In this document: positions 25,439 through 34,295 of the stretch, in pieces | How the letters are laid out: the number at the start of each line of letters is the position of its first letter | How positions within the stretch are numbered: position 1 is the first letter of the stretch | Source: Candidatus Aalborgicola lynettensis | GTDB lineage: Bacteria; Pseudomonadota; Gammaproteobacteria; Burkholderiales; Burkholderiaceae_C | Assembly: GCA_016719405.1 (NCBI GenBank) | Contig: JADJZE010000013.1 | Coordinates: forward strand, 6,706-70,705 | Direction of reading: 5' to 3' | DNA length: 64,000 nt | The notes under the pieces: model-generated | Seen by the model: the letters and a program-made list of their open reading frames with translations, nothing else | Told to the model about the DNA's origin: nothing | Database searches by the model: none | Translations under genes and position numbers: made by a program

Positions 25439-25794
25439 GGTTTTTCTCCTTCATCTACCACTACCAAGTCCACCACCCGCAATGCGTCGCCACCCAGCAC
25501 TTTGAGCGGATAACCGTCACACACCGGGCAGGGGTCTGCACGGGAGGTAATCGACACCTCTGCGGCACAGGCATTGCACCAGGCCCGGCCTGTGGGCTCG
25601 TTGATCACAATGGCAGCCCCTTCCAGACAGGTGCCAGGTGTGATGGCCTCCAGTGCGAAGCGCAGCGAGGCCACTTCCACACCGGCCAGGGTACCGGCTT
25701 CCAGTGTCAGTGTGGCCACGCTGCTAAAGTGGTCGCGCGCGGCCGCGCTTTCCACCATGCGCACAATTTCTTCGGCCAGGCTCAGTTCGTGCAT
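25429..25794 (-). CDS. hypA: hydrogenase nickel chaperone HypA
   Basis: A 121-residue nickel metallochaperone. MHELSLAE supplies the N-terminal nickel site (H2, E3). The zinc site is two CxxC pairs: CNACAAE near residue 73 and CPVCDGYP near 90. It works with HypB to load nickel after iron-unit insertion. Upstream, a 49-bp gap to hoxW is the largest within this run apart from the glgC-hoxF junction; I see no convincing promoter in it. Confidence 0.96.
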   Translation of the reverse strand: MHELSLAEEIVRMVESAAARDHFSSVATLTLEAGTLAGVEVASLRFALEAITPGTCLEGAAIVINEPTGRAWCNACAAEVSITSRADPCPVCDGYPLKVLGGDALRVVDLVVVDEGEKPCV

Positions 25795-25843
25795 GGTCGC
25801 GTACCAAAAATCGCGGTGCTGATCGGCATATCCGACGGCGCGT

Positions 25844-26305
25844 TCATATCGGTTGCAACCATGTCCGTGCCCATTGGGTGGCCGCCTTCAGGTTCTCTAC
25901 CGCCCGCGCGCTGGGTGGCTCGCCCAACTCGAATCGTTCACCGCGAATGGCCAATAAGGTGCATGGCGGCGGTGCGGTGCCATGCAAGTCGACAAACACC
26001 TGCATCAAGGCCTGCGCAGACATGGCGTGGGTGGTGAAGCTGGCGTCTTGCGCGGCGTGCAGGGTGGTGACCTCAAACGGTGCGGTGCAGTTCAAGCTGG
26101 CATCGACAAAAAGTATGCGCGAGCGCCCCACCAAATCCAGCGCGTGCTCCACCTGCAGTTGGTAGTCGTCCAAAAACTCCACTGCTGGCTCGCCTGCACA
26201 TGCAGCGCGCAATTGCTCCACACACAGTGGCCCCAGTGCGTCGTCGCCCCGGCTCAAATTGCCCCAGCCGAACACCAGCAAGGGAGGCACTGGTTTAGCG
26301 CTCAT
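25844..26305 (-). CDS. hoxW: hydrogenase maturation endopeptidase (HoxW-like)
   Basis: A 153-residue protease that removes the C-terminal extension of HoxH after nickel is inserted. The ATG at 26305 (MSAKPVPP) is chosen over 26317. Motifs: VFGWGNLSRGDDALGP, with the nickel-probing residues, and LDDYQLQVEHALDLVG and SLNCTAPFEV later. Length matches the HybD/HoxW/HycI family. It overlaps the end of hoxH by 11 bases, consistent with a dedicated partner. Confidence 0.93.
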   Translation of the reverse strand: MSAKPVPPLLVFGWGNLSRGDDALGPLCVEQLRAACAGEPAVEFLDDYQLQVEHALDLVGRSRILFVDASLNCTAPFEVTTLHAAQDASFTTHAMSAQALMQVFVDLHGTAPPPCTLLAIRGERFELGEPPSARAVENLKAATQWARTWLQPI

Positions 26306-27782
26306 GCACCAGCACACCCTGCGACTTAAGTACGCGGTCGATTAGTGTTCCGTCATGCCCCACCAAAGCCACGTCCAGCGGCATTTGCCCCAGTGCATGG
26401 GTGGCGCACGACAGGCAGGGGTCGTAGGCGCGTATGGCCACTTCAATGTGGTTGAGCAAGCCTTCGGTCAACTCGCGCCCATCCAGGTAGTCGCGTGCGA
26501 CGGCGCGCACGGCTTCGTTCATGGCCTGGTTGTTGTGGGTGGTGGAGACGATCAGGTTGCAGCGGGTCACCAGGTCGTTATCGCCCACGTCGTAGTCGTG
26601 GATCAGTGTGCCACGCGGTGCCTCGATGATGCCCACGCCACCGCGTTGGCGCTCTCCGCTGCTGACCAAGTCCCCCGACAGCAGGGCCGGGTTGTCTAAC
26701 AGCTCGGCAATCACTTCCACCGCGTGCAGCATTTCAATCATGCGGGCCCAGTGGTAGGCCAGCGTGGCGTGCACCAGGTCGCCTTGACCCCAGGCCACAA
26801 AGGCCTGGCGTTCGACTTCGGCACGGGGGGTGGGAATAAAGTCGCAGTTTTGTACACGCGCCAAGGGGCCCACCCGGTACCAACCCTGCTCGCGCCCCAG
26901 GCTGCGCAGGTGGGGGAACTTCATGTAGCTCCAGGAGCGCACTTCTTCTTCAATCAGTTCCAGGTAGCGCTGGTCGCTCACACCATCGAACAGTATTTTT
27001 CCATCGGCATCGCGCGCGCGCAGCACGCCATCGTAAAAATCCATGCCGCCATCGGGCCGCACCAGCGAGAGCAGGTTGGAGCGGAAGCTACCAAACTGGT
27101 TGTAGAGCGCCGGGTTTTGCGCGTGGAGTTGTTTGGCAATGTTGACCGCGTCTTGCGCCCAGGCCAGCATCTGGGGTAGTTCGCGTCTGAGGGTGTCGCG
27201 CTCGGAGGCGGTGACCAGCTTGTTGACGCCGCCCGGAATCGCACCGGTGCCATGCACCCGTTTGCCCGAGGTGATGCGGATCACTTCTTGCCCGAACTTG
27301 CGCAAAAAAATGCCTTTTTTGGCGATCTCGGGATGGGCCTGTGCCACGCCGACGATGTTGCGCTGGGCCACTTCCGAATCAAAACCAAACAGCAGGTCGG
27401 GCGATGACAAATGGAAGAAGTGCAGCGCGTGCGATTGCAGCATTTGCCCGTAGTGCATCAACCTGCGCACGGCGTCGGCGCTGGCGGGTACCGGCATGGC
27501 ACCAATGACGCGGTCAAAGGCCTTGGCAGCCGCCAGATGGTGCGACACCGGGCAGATGCCGCACAGCCGCTGCACCATGACCGGAACCTCCCAATAGGGA
27601 CGCCCTTCAATGAACTTCTCAAACCCCCGGAACTCCACAATGTGCAGGCGCACTTGCTGCACCCGGTTGTGTTCGTCCAGCAGCAGCGTCACTTTGCCAT
27701 GGCCCTCCACGCGGGATACGGGGTCAATTGCCACGCGACGCAAACCCTCGGGGTTGGCAGCTGTTTCAAGGAGGAAACTCAT
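26295..27782 (-). CDS. hoxH: NAD-linked [NiFe]-hydrogenase large subunit HoxH
   Basis: A 495-residue catalytic subunit. The NiFe-site cysteines are C74 and C77 (QRLCGICPVSHH) and C456 and C459 (DPCLSCATH). After H462 a 33-residue tail remains, the extension expected to be cut by HoxW. SRVEGHGKVTLLL near the N-terminus is standard. The sequence fits group 3d bidirectional hydrogenases, which interconvert H2 and NADH with HoxF, HoxU and HoxY. It lies 12 bp after hoxY. Confidence 0.97.
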   Translation of the reverse strand: MSFLLETAANPEGLRRVAIDPVSRVEGHGKVTLLLDEHNRVQQVRLHIVEFRGFEKFIEGRPYWEVPVMVQRLCGICPVSHHLAAAKAFDRVIGAMPVPASADAVRRLMHYGQMLQSHALHFFHLSSPDLLFGFDSEVAQRNIVGVAQAHPEIAKKGIFLRKFGQEVIRITSGKRVHGTGAIPGGVNKLVTASERDTLRRELPQMLAWAQDAVNIAKQLHAQNPALYNQFGSFRSNLLSLVRPDGGMDFYDGVLRARDADGKILFDGVSDQRYLELIEEEVRSWSYMKFPHLRSLGREQGWYRVGPLARVQNCDFIPTPRAEVERQAFVAWGQGDLVHATLAYHWARMIEMLHAVEVIAELLDNPALLSGDLVSSGERQRGGVGIIEAPRGTLIHDYDVGDNDLVTRCNLIVSTTHNNQAMNEAVRAVARDYLDGRELTEGLLNHIEVAIRAYDPCLSCATHALGQMPLDVALVGHDGTLIDRVLKSQGVLVHER

Positions 27783-27794
27783 ACAACGCGCTCC

Positions 27795-28373
27795 CTAGTC
27801 ATAGTGCATCAGCCCGTGCCCGAGATGGGGGGTGCGGCCCGCAATCAAATCATTAAAAAAAGCCCAGATGGCATCGCCCGACGGCGGGCAGCCCGGCAAA
27901 AAATAATCGACGTGCACCACCTCATGAATAGGGTGCACCTGGTTGAGGGGCAAGGGTAACTCGGGGTCGTTGGGGATTTGGCTGTTGGCGCTGATGCCGG
28001 TTTGTTTGCAGTACACATCCCGCAAAATTTGCCCCACATCCAGTTGGTTGCGTTGTGCAGGCAAACCACCGTTAATGGCACAGGCGCCCACCGCCACCAG
28101 GGTTTTGCAGTTGGCCCTGAACTCGCGCAGCACGTGTACGTTTTCGGCATTGCACAGCCCCCCTTCAATCAGCCCGATATCGCATCGGCCAATGGTTTTG
28201 ATGTCGGTTAGCGGGGAGCGGTCAAACTCCACCACATCCAGCAGTTGCAGCAAACGCTCGTCAATGTCCAGAAACGACATGTGGCAACCAAAACACCCGG
28301 CCAGCGAGACGGTGGCAATTTTGTATTTGCGCGGCGCGTGCAGGGGCTGTGGTCCGTCATGCGGGGTGGTCAT
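27795..28373 (-). CDS. hoxY: [NiFe]-hydrogenase small subunit HoxY
   Basis: A 192-residue small subunit, short as in all NAD-linked Hox enzymes because it carries only the proximal [4Fe-4S] cluster. The ligand regions are LAGCFGCHMSFLD (C27, C30), VGACAINGG and LPGCPPSGD. It has no Tat signal peptide, so the enzyme is cytoplasmic. It overlaps hoxU by 4 bases. Confidence 0.97.
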   Translation of the reverse strand: MTTPHDGPQPLHAPRKYKIATVSLAGCFGCHMSFLDIDERLLQLLDVVEFDRSPLTDIKTIGRCDIGLIEGGLCNAENVHVLREFRANCKTLVAVGACAINGGLPAQRNQLDVGQILRDVYCKQTGISANSQIPNDPELPLPLNQVHPIHEVVHVDYFLPGCPPSGDAIWAFFNDLIAGRTPHLGHGLMHYD

Positions 28374-29101
28374 GTGGCGTCCTTCTCAACCTGCTCGGAA
28401 ACCGGTTTGATGTCAAAACGGCGTTGACCAATGGGTGTGGCAAAACCTTTGCGTTTGGGCAGTATGGCGCCCACGGGGCATATGTGGGCTGCGCAGTCGC
28501 TCAGTGCCAGCGCGCTATCGCCCAGCAAGCCACTGGGGCTGTTGACGATGAGCCGGGTATCAATGCCGTGGCCGTCAATGGCAAACACGTTTTTGCCGTC
28601 CACCGTGCTACTTGCACGCACACACAGGCCGCACAAAATGCAGCGGTTCAAGTCCAGCAGCACATCGGCATGGCTGGCGTCCACTGGGCGGTTGGGGTAC
28701 AGCTCTTCAAAATGCGGCCCCGTCATGCCGACCTCGTAGGCGGTGGCCTGCAGCAGGCAATCGCCGCTCTTCTCGCACGAGGGGCAAAAATGGTTGCCTT
28801 CTACAAACAGCATTTGCAGCAGGGTTTTGCGCTGGGCGTTAAGTTCGTCGGTATTGCTTTGCACCTCTTGCCCGGCGCTGGCCAACACCGTGCACGCGGC
28901 ACCCGTGCGGCCATTGACCTTGACCGTGCAGATACGGCATGAGCCATGCGGGGCGAACTCGGGCTTCCAGCACAGGTGCGGAATATAGTGGCCCGCGCGT
29001 GTGGCGGCACGCAAAATGCTGTCACCCGGGGCGAACTCCACATCTTGTCCGTCGAGTTCAAAGCTGCCCGGGCTGAGCGGGTCAATGCGTTGATTGGTCA
29101 T
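28370..29101 (-). CDS. hoxU: hydrogenase diaphorase subunit HoxU
   Basis: A 243-residue iron-sulfur protein homologous to the N-terminal part of NuoG. The [2Fe-2S] site is PHLCWKPEFAPHGSCRICTVKV with the fourth cysteine at AACTVL. Then come HFCPSCEKSGDCLLQ (a His/Cys [4Fe-4S] site) and a ferredoxin-like pair, LNRCILCGLCVRA and AAHICPVGAILPK. It carries electrons between HoxY and HoxF. It overlaps hoxF and hoxY by 4 bases each. Confidence 0.96.
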   Translation of the reverse strand: MTNQRIDPLSPGSFELDGQDVEFAPGDSILRAATRAGHYIPHLCWKPEFAPHGSCRICTVKVNGRTGAACTVLASAGQEVQSNTDELNAQRKTLLQMLFVEGNHFCPSCEKSGDCLLQATAYEVGMTGPHFEELYPNRPVDASHADVLLDLNRCILCGLCVRASSTVDGKNVFAIDGHGIDTRLIVNSPSGLLGDSALALSDCAAHICPVGAILPKRKGFATPIGQRRFDIKPVSEQVEKDAT

Positions 29102-30882
29102 TCTTTAGTCTCCAGGTGGGCACCGCTGTCGTCGCGTGCGGTGGCCAGGCGTGCTTGCGACAACTCGGCATCCAGATCAAAGCCGGGCACAAAATGCAGC
29201 GACTGCAAATGGCGCTCATAGGCCGGGCGAAACTTGGCAATGGTGTCACGCAGCGGGTTGCAAGCGGCCGCACCCAAGCCGCAGTGGGTGGTGCCGTGCA
29301 TCAGGGTGTCGAGCTTGAATAAAACCTGCACATCGGCGGCCGAGCCGTCGCCACGCTGCAACTTCTCCATGCGCCGCACCACCAGCTTGGTGCCCACTCG
29401 GCAGGGGGTGCAAAACCCGCAGCTCTCGTGGGCAAAAAAGTGCGCAAAGTTGCGTGCCACCGTAAACATGTCGCGGGAGCGGTCAAACACCATAAAGGCG
29501 CCTGCCGTGGGTACATCCTCAAAACCAATGCGGCGATTAAATTCGAATGCCGACAGGCACACGCCCGATGGCCCACCCACTTGCACCGCCTGCGTGTCGC
29601 GGGCACCGCAGTCTTCCAGAATGCGGCCAATGCGCGTGCCAAAAGGGTATTCGTAAATGCCGGGGCGTTCACAGTCGCCGGAAACGGAGTGAATTTTGGT
29701 GCCGGTGGACTGGCGGGTGCCAATTTGCGACCACCAGTCACCGCCATGCAAGGCAATGTGCGTGACGGCGCTGAAGGTCTCCACGTTGTTGACGGTAGTG
29801 GGTTGCCCCAGGTAGCCATGCTCTACCGGAAACGGTGGGCGAATGCGCGGCGTGCCGCGCTTGCCTTCCAGCGATTCAATCAAGGCAGACTCTTCGCCAC
29901 ACACGTAGGCACCGGCCCCCACGTGGATGTCAATGTCGAAATCAAACCCGGCATGCCCCTGGATGGAGTCGCCCAGCAAATGCTGCGCGCGGCGGCGCTG
30001 CAACACGGCGTGCAGGTGTTCCAGCAGGTAGCGGTATTCGCCACGCAAATAGATGAACCCCCGCCGTGCGCCCACCACCCAGGCGGCAATCGTCATGCCC
30101 TCGATCACACCGTCGGCATAACTGGTCAGTAAAACACGGTCTTTGAAAGTGCCGGGCTCGCCTTCGTCGGCGTTACACACCACGTAGTGCATGGCGCCCG
30201 GGGCATTGCGGCAGAGTTGCCACTTGGTTGCGGTGGCATACCCCGCGCCGCCGCGCCCGCGCAGTTTGGAGCGTTTAAGGTCGTCGAGCATGCCTTGCGG
30301 TCCGCGTGCGATGGCTGCAGCCAGGGCCTCACCGGGCGTTGGCTGGGTACCCAGCTTGACGTCGGTAAGGCGAATCTGGTCGTCCACACGCGACCACTCC
30401 GGCGGCCACTGCGCGGGTGGAACCTGGGCTTCAATCAAAGCCGCAATGTGTTCAATGCGCCCAGGGTTCAGCCGCGTAACCACATAGTGGTGGTTGACCA
30501 GCAGGGCAGGGCCTTGGTCGCACAGGCCGGTGCACGATGCCAACTCCACACTCACCCGTCCATCGCCACGCACTTGGCCACGCGTTACGCCCAGGCGCTG
30601 GCACAGGTCGCGCATCAGGGCATCAACACCCAGCATGCGGTCGGTGATGTTGTTGCTAAACAGGATGCGATAGGTGCCAACGGGTTTGGTGTGCAGAAAC
30701 CGGTAGAAACCGGCCACCCCTTGCACGTGGGCCAGGCTAAGGCCCAGAGCGCTTGCAATGTCGGTCAACATGTCGCGGGGCAGCCACCCCTGCAGACGCT
30801 GCGCTTCACGCAGTATTTGCACCAGTGCATGGGGCGACGCCTGGTATTCGCTAATCAAAAGCCGTAAAGGTTCAGAAGACAT
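29098..30882 (-). CDS. hoxF: hydrogenase diaphorase subunit HoxF (NuoE-NuoF fusion)
   Basis: A 594-residue NAD/FMN subunit. Residues 1-160 resemble NuoE; 190-590 resemble NuoF, with LRGRGGAGYATATKW (NAD site), CNADEGEPGTFKDR (FMN), GAGAYVCGEESALIESLEG and the [4Fe-4S] ligands ESCGFCTPCRVG plus THCGLGAAACNP. In the NuoE-like part only the second cysteine pair is clear (ASCTGLCDQGP); where NuoE has its first CxxxxC pair this protein reads FSNNITD, so the [2Fe-2S] cluster N1a may be absent or altered. The start has AGGTGA upstream. No hoxE or hoxI is present here. Confidence 0.96.
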   Translation of the reverse strand: MSSEPLRLLISEYQASPHALVQILREAQRLQGWLPRDMLTDIASALGLSLAHVQGVAGFYRFLHTKPVGTYRILFSNNITDRMLGVDALMRDLCQRLGVTRGQVRGDGRVSVELASCTGLCDQGPALLVNHHYVVTRLNPGRIEHIAALIEAQVPPAQWPPEWSRVDDQIRLTDVKLGTQPTPGEALAAAIARGPQGMLDDLKRSKLRGRGGAGYATATKWQLCRNAPGAMHYVVCNADEGEPGTFKDRVLLTSYADGVIEGMTIAAWVVGARRGFIYLRGEYRYLLEHLHAVLQRRRAQHLLGDSIQGHAGFDFDIDIHVGAGAYVCGEESALIESLEGKRGTPRIRPPFPVEHGYLGQPTTVNNVETFSAVTHIALHGGDWWSQIGTRQSTGTKIHSVSGDCERPGIYEYPFGTRIGRILEDCGARDTQAVQVGGPSGVCLSAFEFNRRIGFEDVPTAGAFMVFDRSRDMFTVARNFAHFFAHESCGFCTPCRVGTKLVVRRMEKLQRGDGSAADVQVLFKLDTLMHGTTHCGLGAAACNPLRDTIAKFRPAYERHLQSLHFVPGFDLDAELSQARLATARDDSGAHLETKE

Positions 30883-30921
30883 GGTGTCACCTGGTTGGGA
30901 GTTGGCTTACATCGAATTATT

Positions 30922-30935
30922 TGCAAACGTTTACA
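30922..30935. promoter_or_regulatory. near-palindromic TGCAAACGTTTACA site between glgC and hoxF
   Basis: The 14-mer has a perfect AAACGTTT core and one imperfect arm position. It overlaps the glgC stop and lies 40 bp upstream of the hoxF start. Its form resembles operators of LacI/GalR-family sugar regulators. No regulator gene is adjacent, so the role is a guess. Confidence 0.35.
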
Positions 30936-32199
30936 CCATGCGGTGAATACGCTGGCCCAGCATTTCCGGGGTAATCAGCGTTACGCCATTTTCCGTGACA
31001 TGGAAGCCGCGTGTGCGGTCGTGTTCTCGGTCAAGACCCGCACTAAATCCATCGGGCAGTTTGCAATGTTTGTCGACAATGGTGCGGCGCAGGTGCACAT
31101 TTTTGCCAATGCCCACGTCGGGCAGCACCACGCAATCTTCTATCAAACTGCCTTCGCGCACCTTGACTTTGGAGAACAGAATGGAGTGCCGAACAATGGC
31201 TCCGCTCACAATGCAACCGCTGGACACCAGTGCGTTGTGGGCTTCGCCCCGGCGGCCGGTTTCGTCAAACACAAACTTGGCCGGGGCCAACTGGCGTTGC
31301 AGGCTCAGAATGGGCCAGTCGTCGTCGTACAAATTGAGCTCGGGCACCACCGAGGTGAGGTCCATATTGGCTTCCCAAAAGGCATCCACGGTGCCCACGT
31401 CACGCCAGTAGGGGGTGGTGTCCACCATGTTGACGCAGCTGTCTTTGAAGCTGTGGGCATACACCCGGTGGCGTGATAGCAGGGAGGGAATGATGTCTTT
31501 GCCAAAGTCGTGGCTCGATGTGGGGTCAGCCGCATCGCGCACCAGTTCAGACACCAGCAGATCCGCATCAAACACATAAATGCCCATGCTGGCCAATGCG
31601 TGGCTGGGGCGGTGCGCCAGCGTGACCGGCTGCTTGGGCTTTTCTGCAAAGGCCACGATGCGGCCACTGGGGTCGATGGACATGACCCCGAAATCACTGG
31701 CCTGTTCTACCGGTACTTCGAGGCAGGCCACGGTCATTTCGGCACCACGTGCGGCGTGTTCTGCCAGCATGATGGAATAATCCATTTTGTACACATGGTC
31801 GCCGCCCAGTATCAACACACGGTCTGGTTGGGCTTCGTCAATGATGCGCAGGTTTTGGTACACCGCGTTGGCCGTGCCGCTGTACCAGCCCTCGCCGTGC
31901 TGCTGCTGGGCGGGCACCACGTCCACGTATTCACCCAGGCTGGCAGCCAGAAAACTCCAACCCCGTTCGATGTGGCGGATCAGACTTTGTGCCTTGTATT
32001 GCGTGAGCACTGCAATGTGGCGCACGCCGGAGTTGACGCAGTTGCTCAGTGCAAAGTCGATGATGTTCAGGTTACCCGCAAAGGGTACCGCTGGTTTGGC
32101 CCGCCAATCCGTCAACTGGTGCAACCGGCTGCCGCGCCCCCCCGCCAGCACCAGCGCGTAGGTGCGTTCGGTCAGATGTTTTTTGGGGTCAAAGACCAT
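30931..32199 (-). CDS. glgC: glucose-1-phosphate adenylyltransferase (ADP-glucose pyrophosphorylase)
   Basis: A 422-residue enzyme making ADP-glucose for glycogen. LVLAGGRGSRLHQLTDWRAKPAVPFAG is the nucleotide loop (two adjacent halves of one motif); GTANAVYQN, GGDHVYKMDY and FAEKPKQP follow in the catalytic domain. A left-handed beta-helix C-terminal domain begins near residue 310. It precedes hoxF by 48 bp on the same strand, so it probably leads the hydrogenase transcript. No other glycogen gene is in the window. Confidence 0.95.
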   Translation of the reverse strand: MVFDPKKHLTERTYALVLAGGRGSRLHQLTDWRAKPAVPFAGNLNIIDFALSNCVNSGVRHIAVLTQYKAQSLIRHIERGWSFLAASLGEYVDVVPAQQQHGEGWYSGTANAVYQNLRIIDEAQPDRVLILGGDHVYKMDYSIMLAEHAARGAEMTVACLEVPVEQASDFGVMSIDPSGRIVAFAEKPKQPVTLAHRPSHALASMGIYVFDADLLVSELVRDAADPTSSHDFGKDIIPSLLSRHRVYAHSFKDSCVNMVDTTPYWRDVGTVDAFWEANMDLTSVVPELNLYDDDWPILSLQRQLAPAKFVFDETGRRGEAHNALVSSGCIVSGAIVRHSILFSKVKVREGSLIEDCVVLPDVGIGKNVHLRRTIVDKHCKLPDGFSAGLDREHDRTRGFHVTENGVTLITPEMLGQRIHRMV

Positions 32200-32338
32200 G
32201 GCAGGTTCCTTTCAGTGAAATACGTCAGTTGGGTTTGTACAGTAACGCTGTGACATACAGCCGCTGTGGCCCATGCAAGGCAGCGCGGTGCAGTGGGTCA
32301 ACGGCACTGCATTGAAACCGCGAATGGCAAATAAACCC

Positions 32339-32352
32339 TTGATGCGGATCAA
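32339..32352. promoter_or_regulatory. perfect FNR/Anr-type box TTGATGCGGATCAA
   Basis: Exact match to the TTGAT-N4-ATCAA consensus of FNR/Anr/Dnr oxygen- or NO-responsive regulators. It lies 140 bp upstream of glgC and 93 bp upstream of the divergent YiiX-like gene. On the glgC side, TTCAAT (minus strand, 32311-32316) sits where a -10 element would fall for class II activation. It may control glgC and the hox-hyp run, the other gene, or both. Confidence 0.65.
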
Positions 32353-32444
32353 TGCGACAGCGTTGCCACGCAGCGCACCACGCCGCGCAATGGTCGGCAG
32401 TGCGCGCTGCACCGGTTTACCATCCGTTGCAAGAAAGAAGGACT

Positions 32445-33158
32445 ATGAACGCAGATAACGACGTTTCCCCCTGGTGGCTCAGATCCATTGCGGTATTGCT
32501 ATCGCCGTTTCGTGCACCGGGTTATTCCATCAAGCGGGACCATACGAACAAGTTTGATGCATTGCCGACCGTCGCCTACCAGGATCTTCGTGACCGGATT
32601 CACAACGGTGATTTGCTCTTTTGTGGTGGAAATTTTGCATTCAGCAAAGCCATTCGTTACCTGTCGGGTGGGTCCCGGGTCAGCCATGTGGGCATTGTGT
32701 ATTGGTGGAATGACCGGCTCATGCTGCTGGAGAGTGTGGAGACCGATGGCGTGCGCATCGTGCCGGTCAGCCAGTATGTTGCCAACTATGAGAACTCGGA
32801 CAAACCGTACAACGGACGGCTGTACCTCGCGCGGGACCAACGGCTGTACCAGGCACCGAGGAATGCATCGGATGTGGCCTCATCCATTCACAACCCCAAA
32901 GTGGAGCAGCTTTTGGGGGCAGCCGCTACCTTGCTCAACAAGAAGTTTTCTTTCAAAGACGTGTTGGTCTTTTTCTTGCAGGGCAACACCGGGCGCTTTC
33001 TGCACGAAGACAACGATGAATTTTTGTGCTCCGAGTTTGTGGCCCGCTGCTACGCGGGCGTGGGTATCGACTATCCCGGCGACGGACGCGGCTTTGTGGC
33101 GCCGGAGCACATCGCCATGTCGGAATACATCGAGGTGTTGGTGGAGATTGCGGGCTAG
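32445..33158 (+). CDS. YiiX/permuted NlpC-P60 (papain-like) hydrolase
   Basis: A 237-residue protein from the ATG at 32445, with AAGAAGGAC upstream. It has the permuted papain-like layout of YiiX/YaeF proteins: the histidine motif SRVSHVGIVYW comes first (about residue 83), then LLESVETDGVRIVP, and the cysteine motif EFLCSEFVARCY last (about 200). Such enzymes are thought to cleave lipid-amide or peptide bonds; the true substrate is unknown. No signal peptide is evident. The 3' end overlaps the convergent oxidoreductase gene by 4 bases. Confidence 0.75.
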   Translation: MNADNDVSPWWLRSIAVLLSPFRAPGYSIKRDHTNKFDALPTVAYQDLRDRIHNGDLLFCGGNFAFSKAIRYLSGGSRVSHVGIVYWWNDRLMLLESVETDGVRIVPVSQYVANYENSDKPYNGRLYLARDQRLYQAPRNASDVASSIHNPKVEQLLGAAATLLNKKFSFKDVLVFFLQGNTGRFLHEDNDEFLCSEFVARCYAGVGIDYPGDGRGFVAPEHIAMSEYIEVLVEIAG

Positions 33159-34129
33159 TTCACCATCACCAGCTTGCCCATCACCGCCCGCGAGCCCATG
33201 TGGGCAAAGGCGGCTTTCAATTCCGCCATGGGCATGGTGCGGTCGATCACGGGTTTGATCTTGCCTTGGCCATACCACTGGGCCAGCTGCATCATCATCG
33301 CGGCATTGGCTTTGGGTTCGCGCTTGGCAAACTCGCCCCAGAACACGCCGACGATGGAGGCACCCTTGAGCAGTGCCAGGTTAAACGGCAGGGCGGGGAT
33401 TGGCCCGGCCGCAAAACCCACCACCAGGTAGCGCCCGCGCCAGGCAATGGAGCGCAAGGCGGGCTCGGCCAGGTCGCCGCCCACGGGGTCGTAAATCACA
33501 TCGGGGCCCTTGCCGCCGGTCAGTTCTTTCAGGGCGTCGCGCAGGTTGGCGGTGGCGTAGTTGATGGTCTCGTCCGCACCGATCTTTTTGCATAAGGCGC
33601 ACTTTTCGTCGGTCGAGGCAGCCGCAATTACGCGCGCGCCCATGGCCTTGGCGATCTGGATCGCCGATGTGCCCACGCCACCGGCAGCGCCCAGTACCAG
33701 CACGGTTTCACCGGCCTTGAGTTGCGCGCGGTCGATCAGTGCGTGGTGCGAGGTGGCGTAGATCATGATGAACGCGGCGGCGTCAACAAAAGGAAAACCA
33801 TTGGGAAGCGGCATGCACATTGCGGCAGGCGCTATGGTATGCGTAGCAAAACCGCCGGTGCCGCTCAGGCAAGCCACCGCCTGGCCGACTTTCAGGTGGG
33901 TGACACCGTCGCCCACCGCCTGCACGATGCCCGCATATTCCGAGCCGGGTACAAAGGGCAGGGGTGGCTTGATCTGGTACTTGTTCTGCACGATCAGCGT
34001 GTCGGGAAAGTTCAGGCTGGCGGCCTTGATCTCCAGCAGCACCTCACCCGCCTTGGGGCTGGGGGTAGGCAGTTCTTTCCAGGTGAGGGCGTCGACACCG
34101 GTTGGGTTTTCGCAAAGCCAGGCGTGCAT
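33155..34129 (-). CDS. NADPH:quinone oxidoreductase-like medium-chain dehydrogenase
   Basis: A 324-residue zinc-free MDR enzyme from the ATG at 34129 (AAGGACTCCCC upstream). VPGSEYAGIVQAVGDGV is the substrate-domain motif and VLVLGAAGGVGTSAIQIAKAMGARVIAAAS (one Rossmann segment) the NADPH loop. The closest general type is quinone oxidoreductase QOR1/crotonyl-CoA-reductase-like; the true substrate cannot be read from sequence. It stands alone, converging on the YiiX-like gene. Confidence 0.83.
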   Translation of the reverse strand: MHAWLCENPTGVDALTWKELPTPSPKAGEVLLEIKAASLNFPDTLIVQNKYQIKPPLPFVPGSEYAGIVQAVGDGVTHLKVGQAVACLSGTGGFATHTIAPAAMCMPLPNGFPFVDAAAFIMIYATSHHALIDRAQLKAGETVLVLGAAGGVGTSAIQIAKAMGARVIAAASTDEKCALCKKIGADETINYATANLRDALKELTGGKGPDVIYDPVGGDLAEPALRSIAWRGRYLVVGFAAGPIPALPFNLALLKGASIVGVFWGEFAKREPKANAAMMMQLAQWYGQGKIKPVIDRTMPMAELKAAFAHMGSRAVMGKLVMVN

Positions 34130-34295
34130 GGGGAGTCCTTCGTGGGGGTTGCAGGGATGGCGCATGATAGGGCCCGACGTGCCATGGCTGTTGCACTTGT
34201 GTCGCTGGCGCGACGCCATCCGGTAGTGCTTTCGGGTGGGGCTGCGGTTTGGGTATTGGGCCCCTACAATGGCCCGTCACCCCTCCCCAGGCACC

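Noticed and set aside
30883..30930. Sigma-54 promoter for the hydrogenase genes, as in C. necator
   Set aside because: No GG-N10-GC spaced -24/-12 pair is present between glgC and hoxF.
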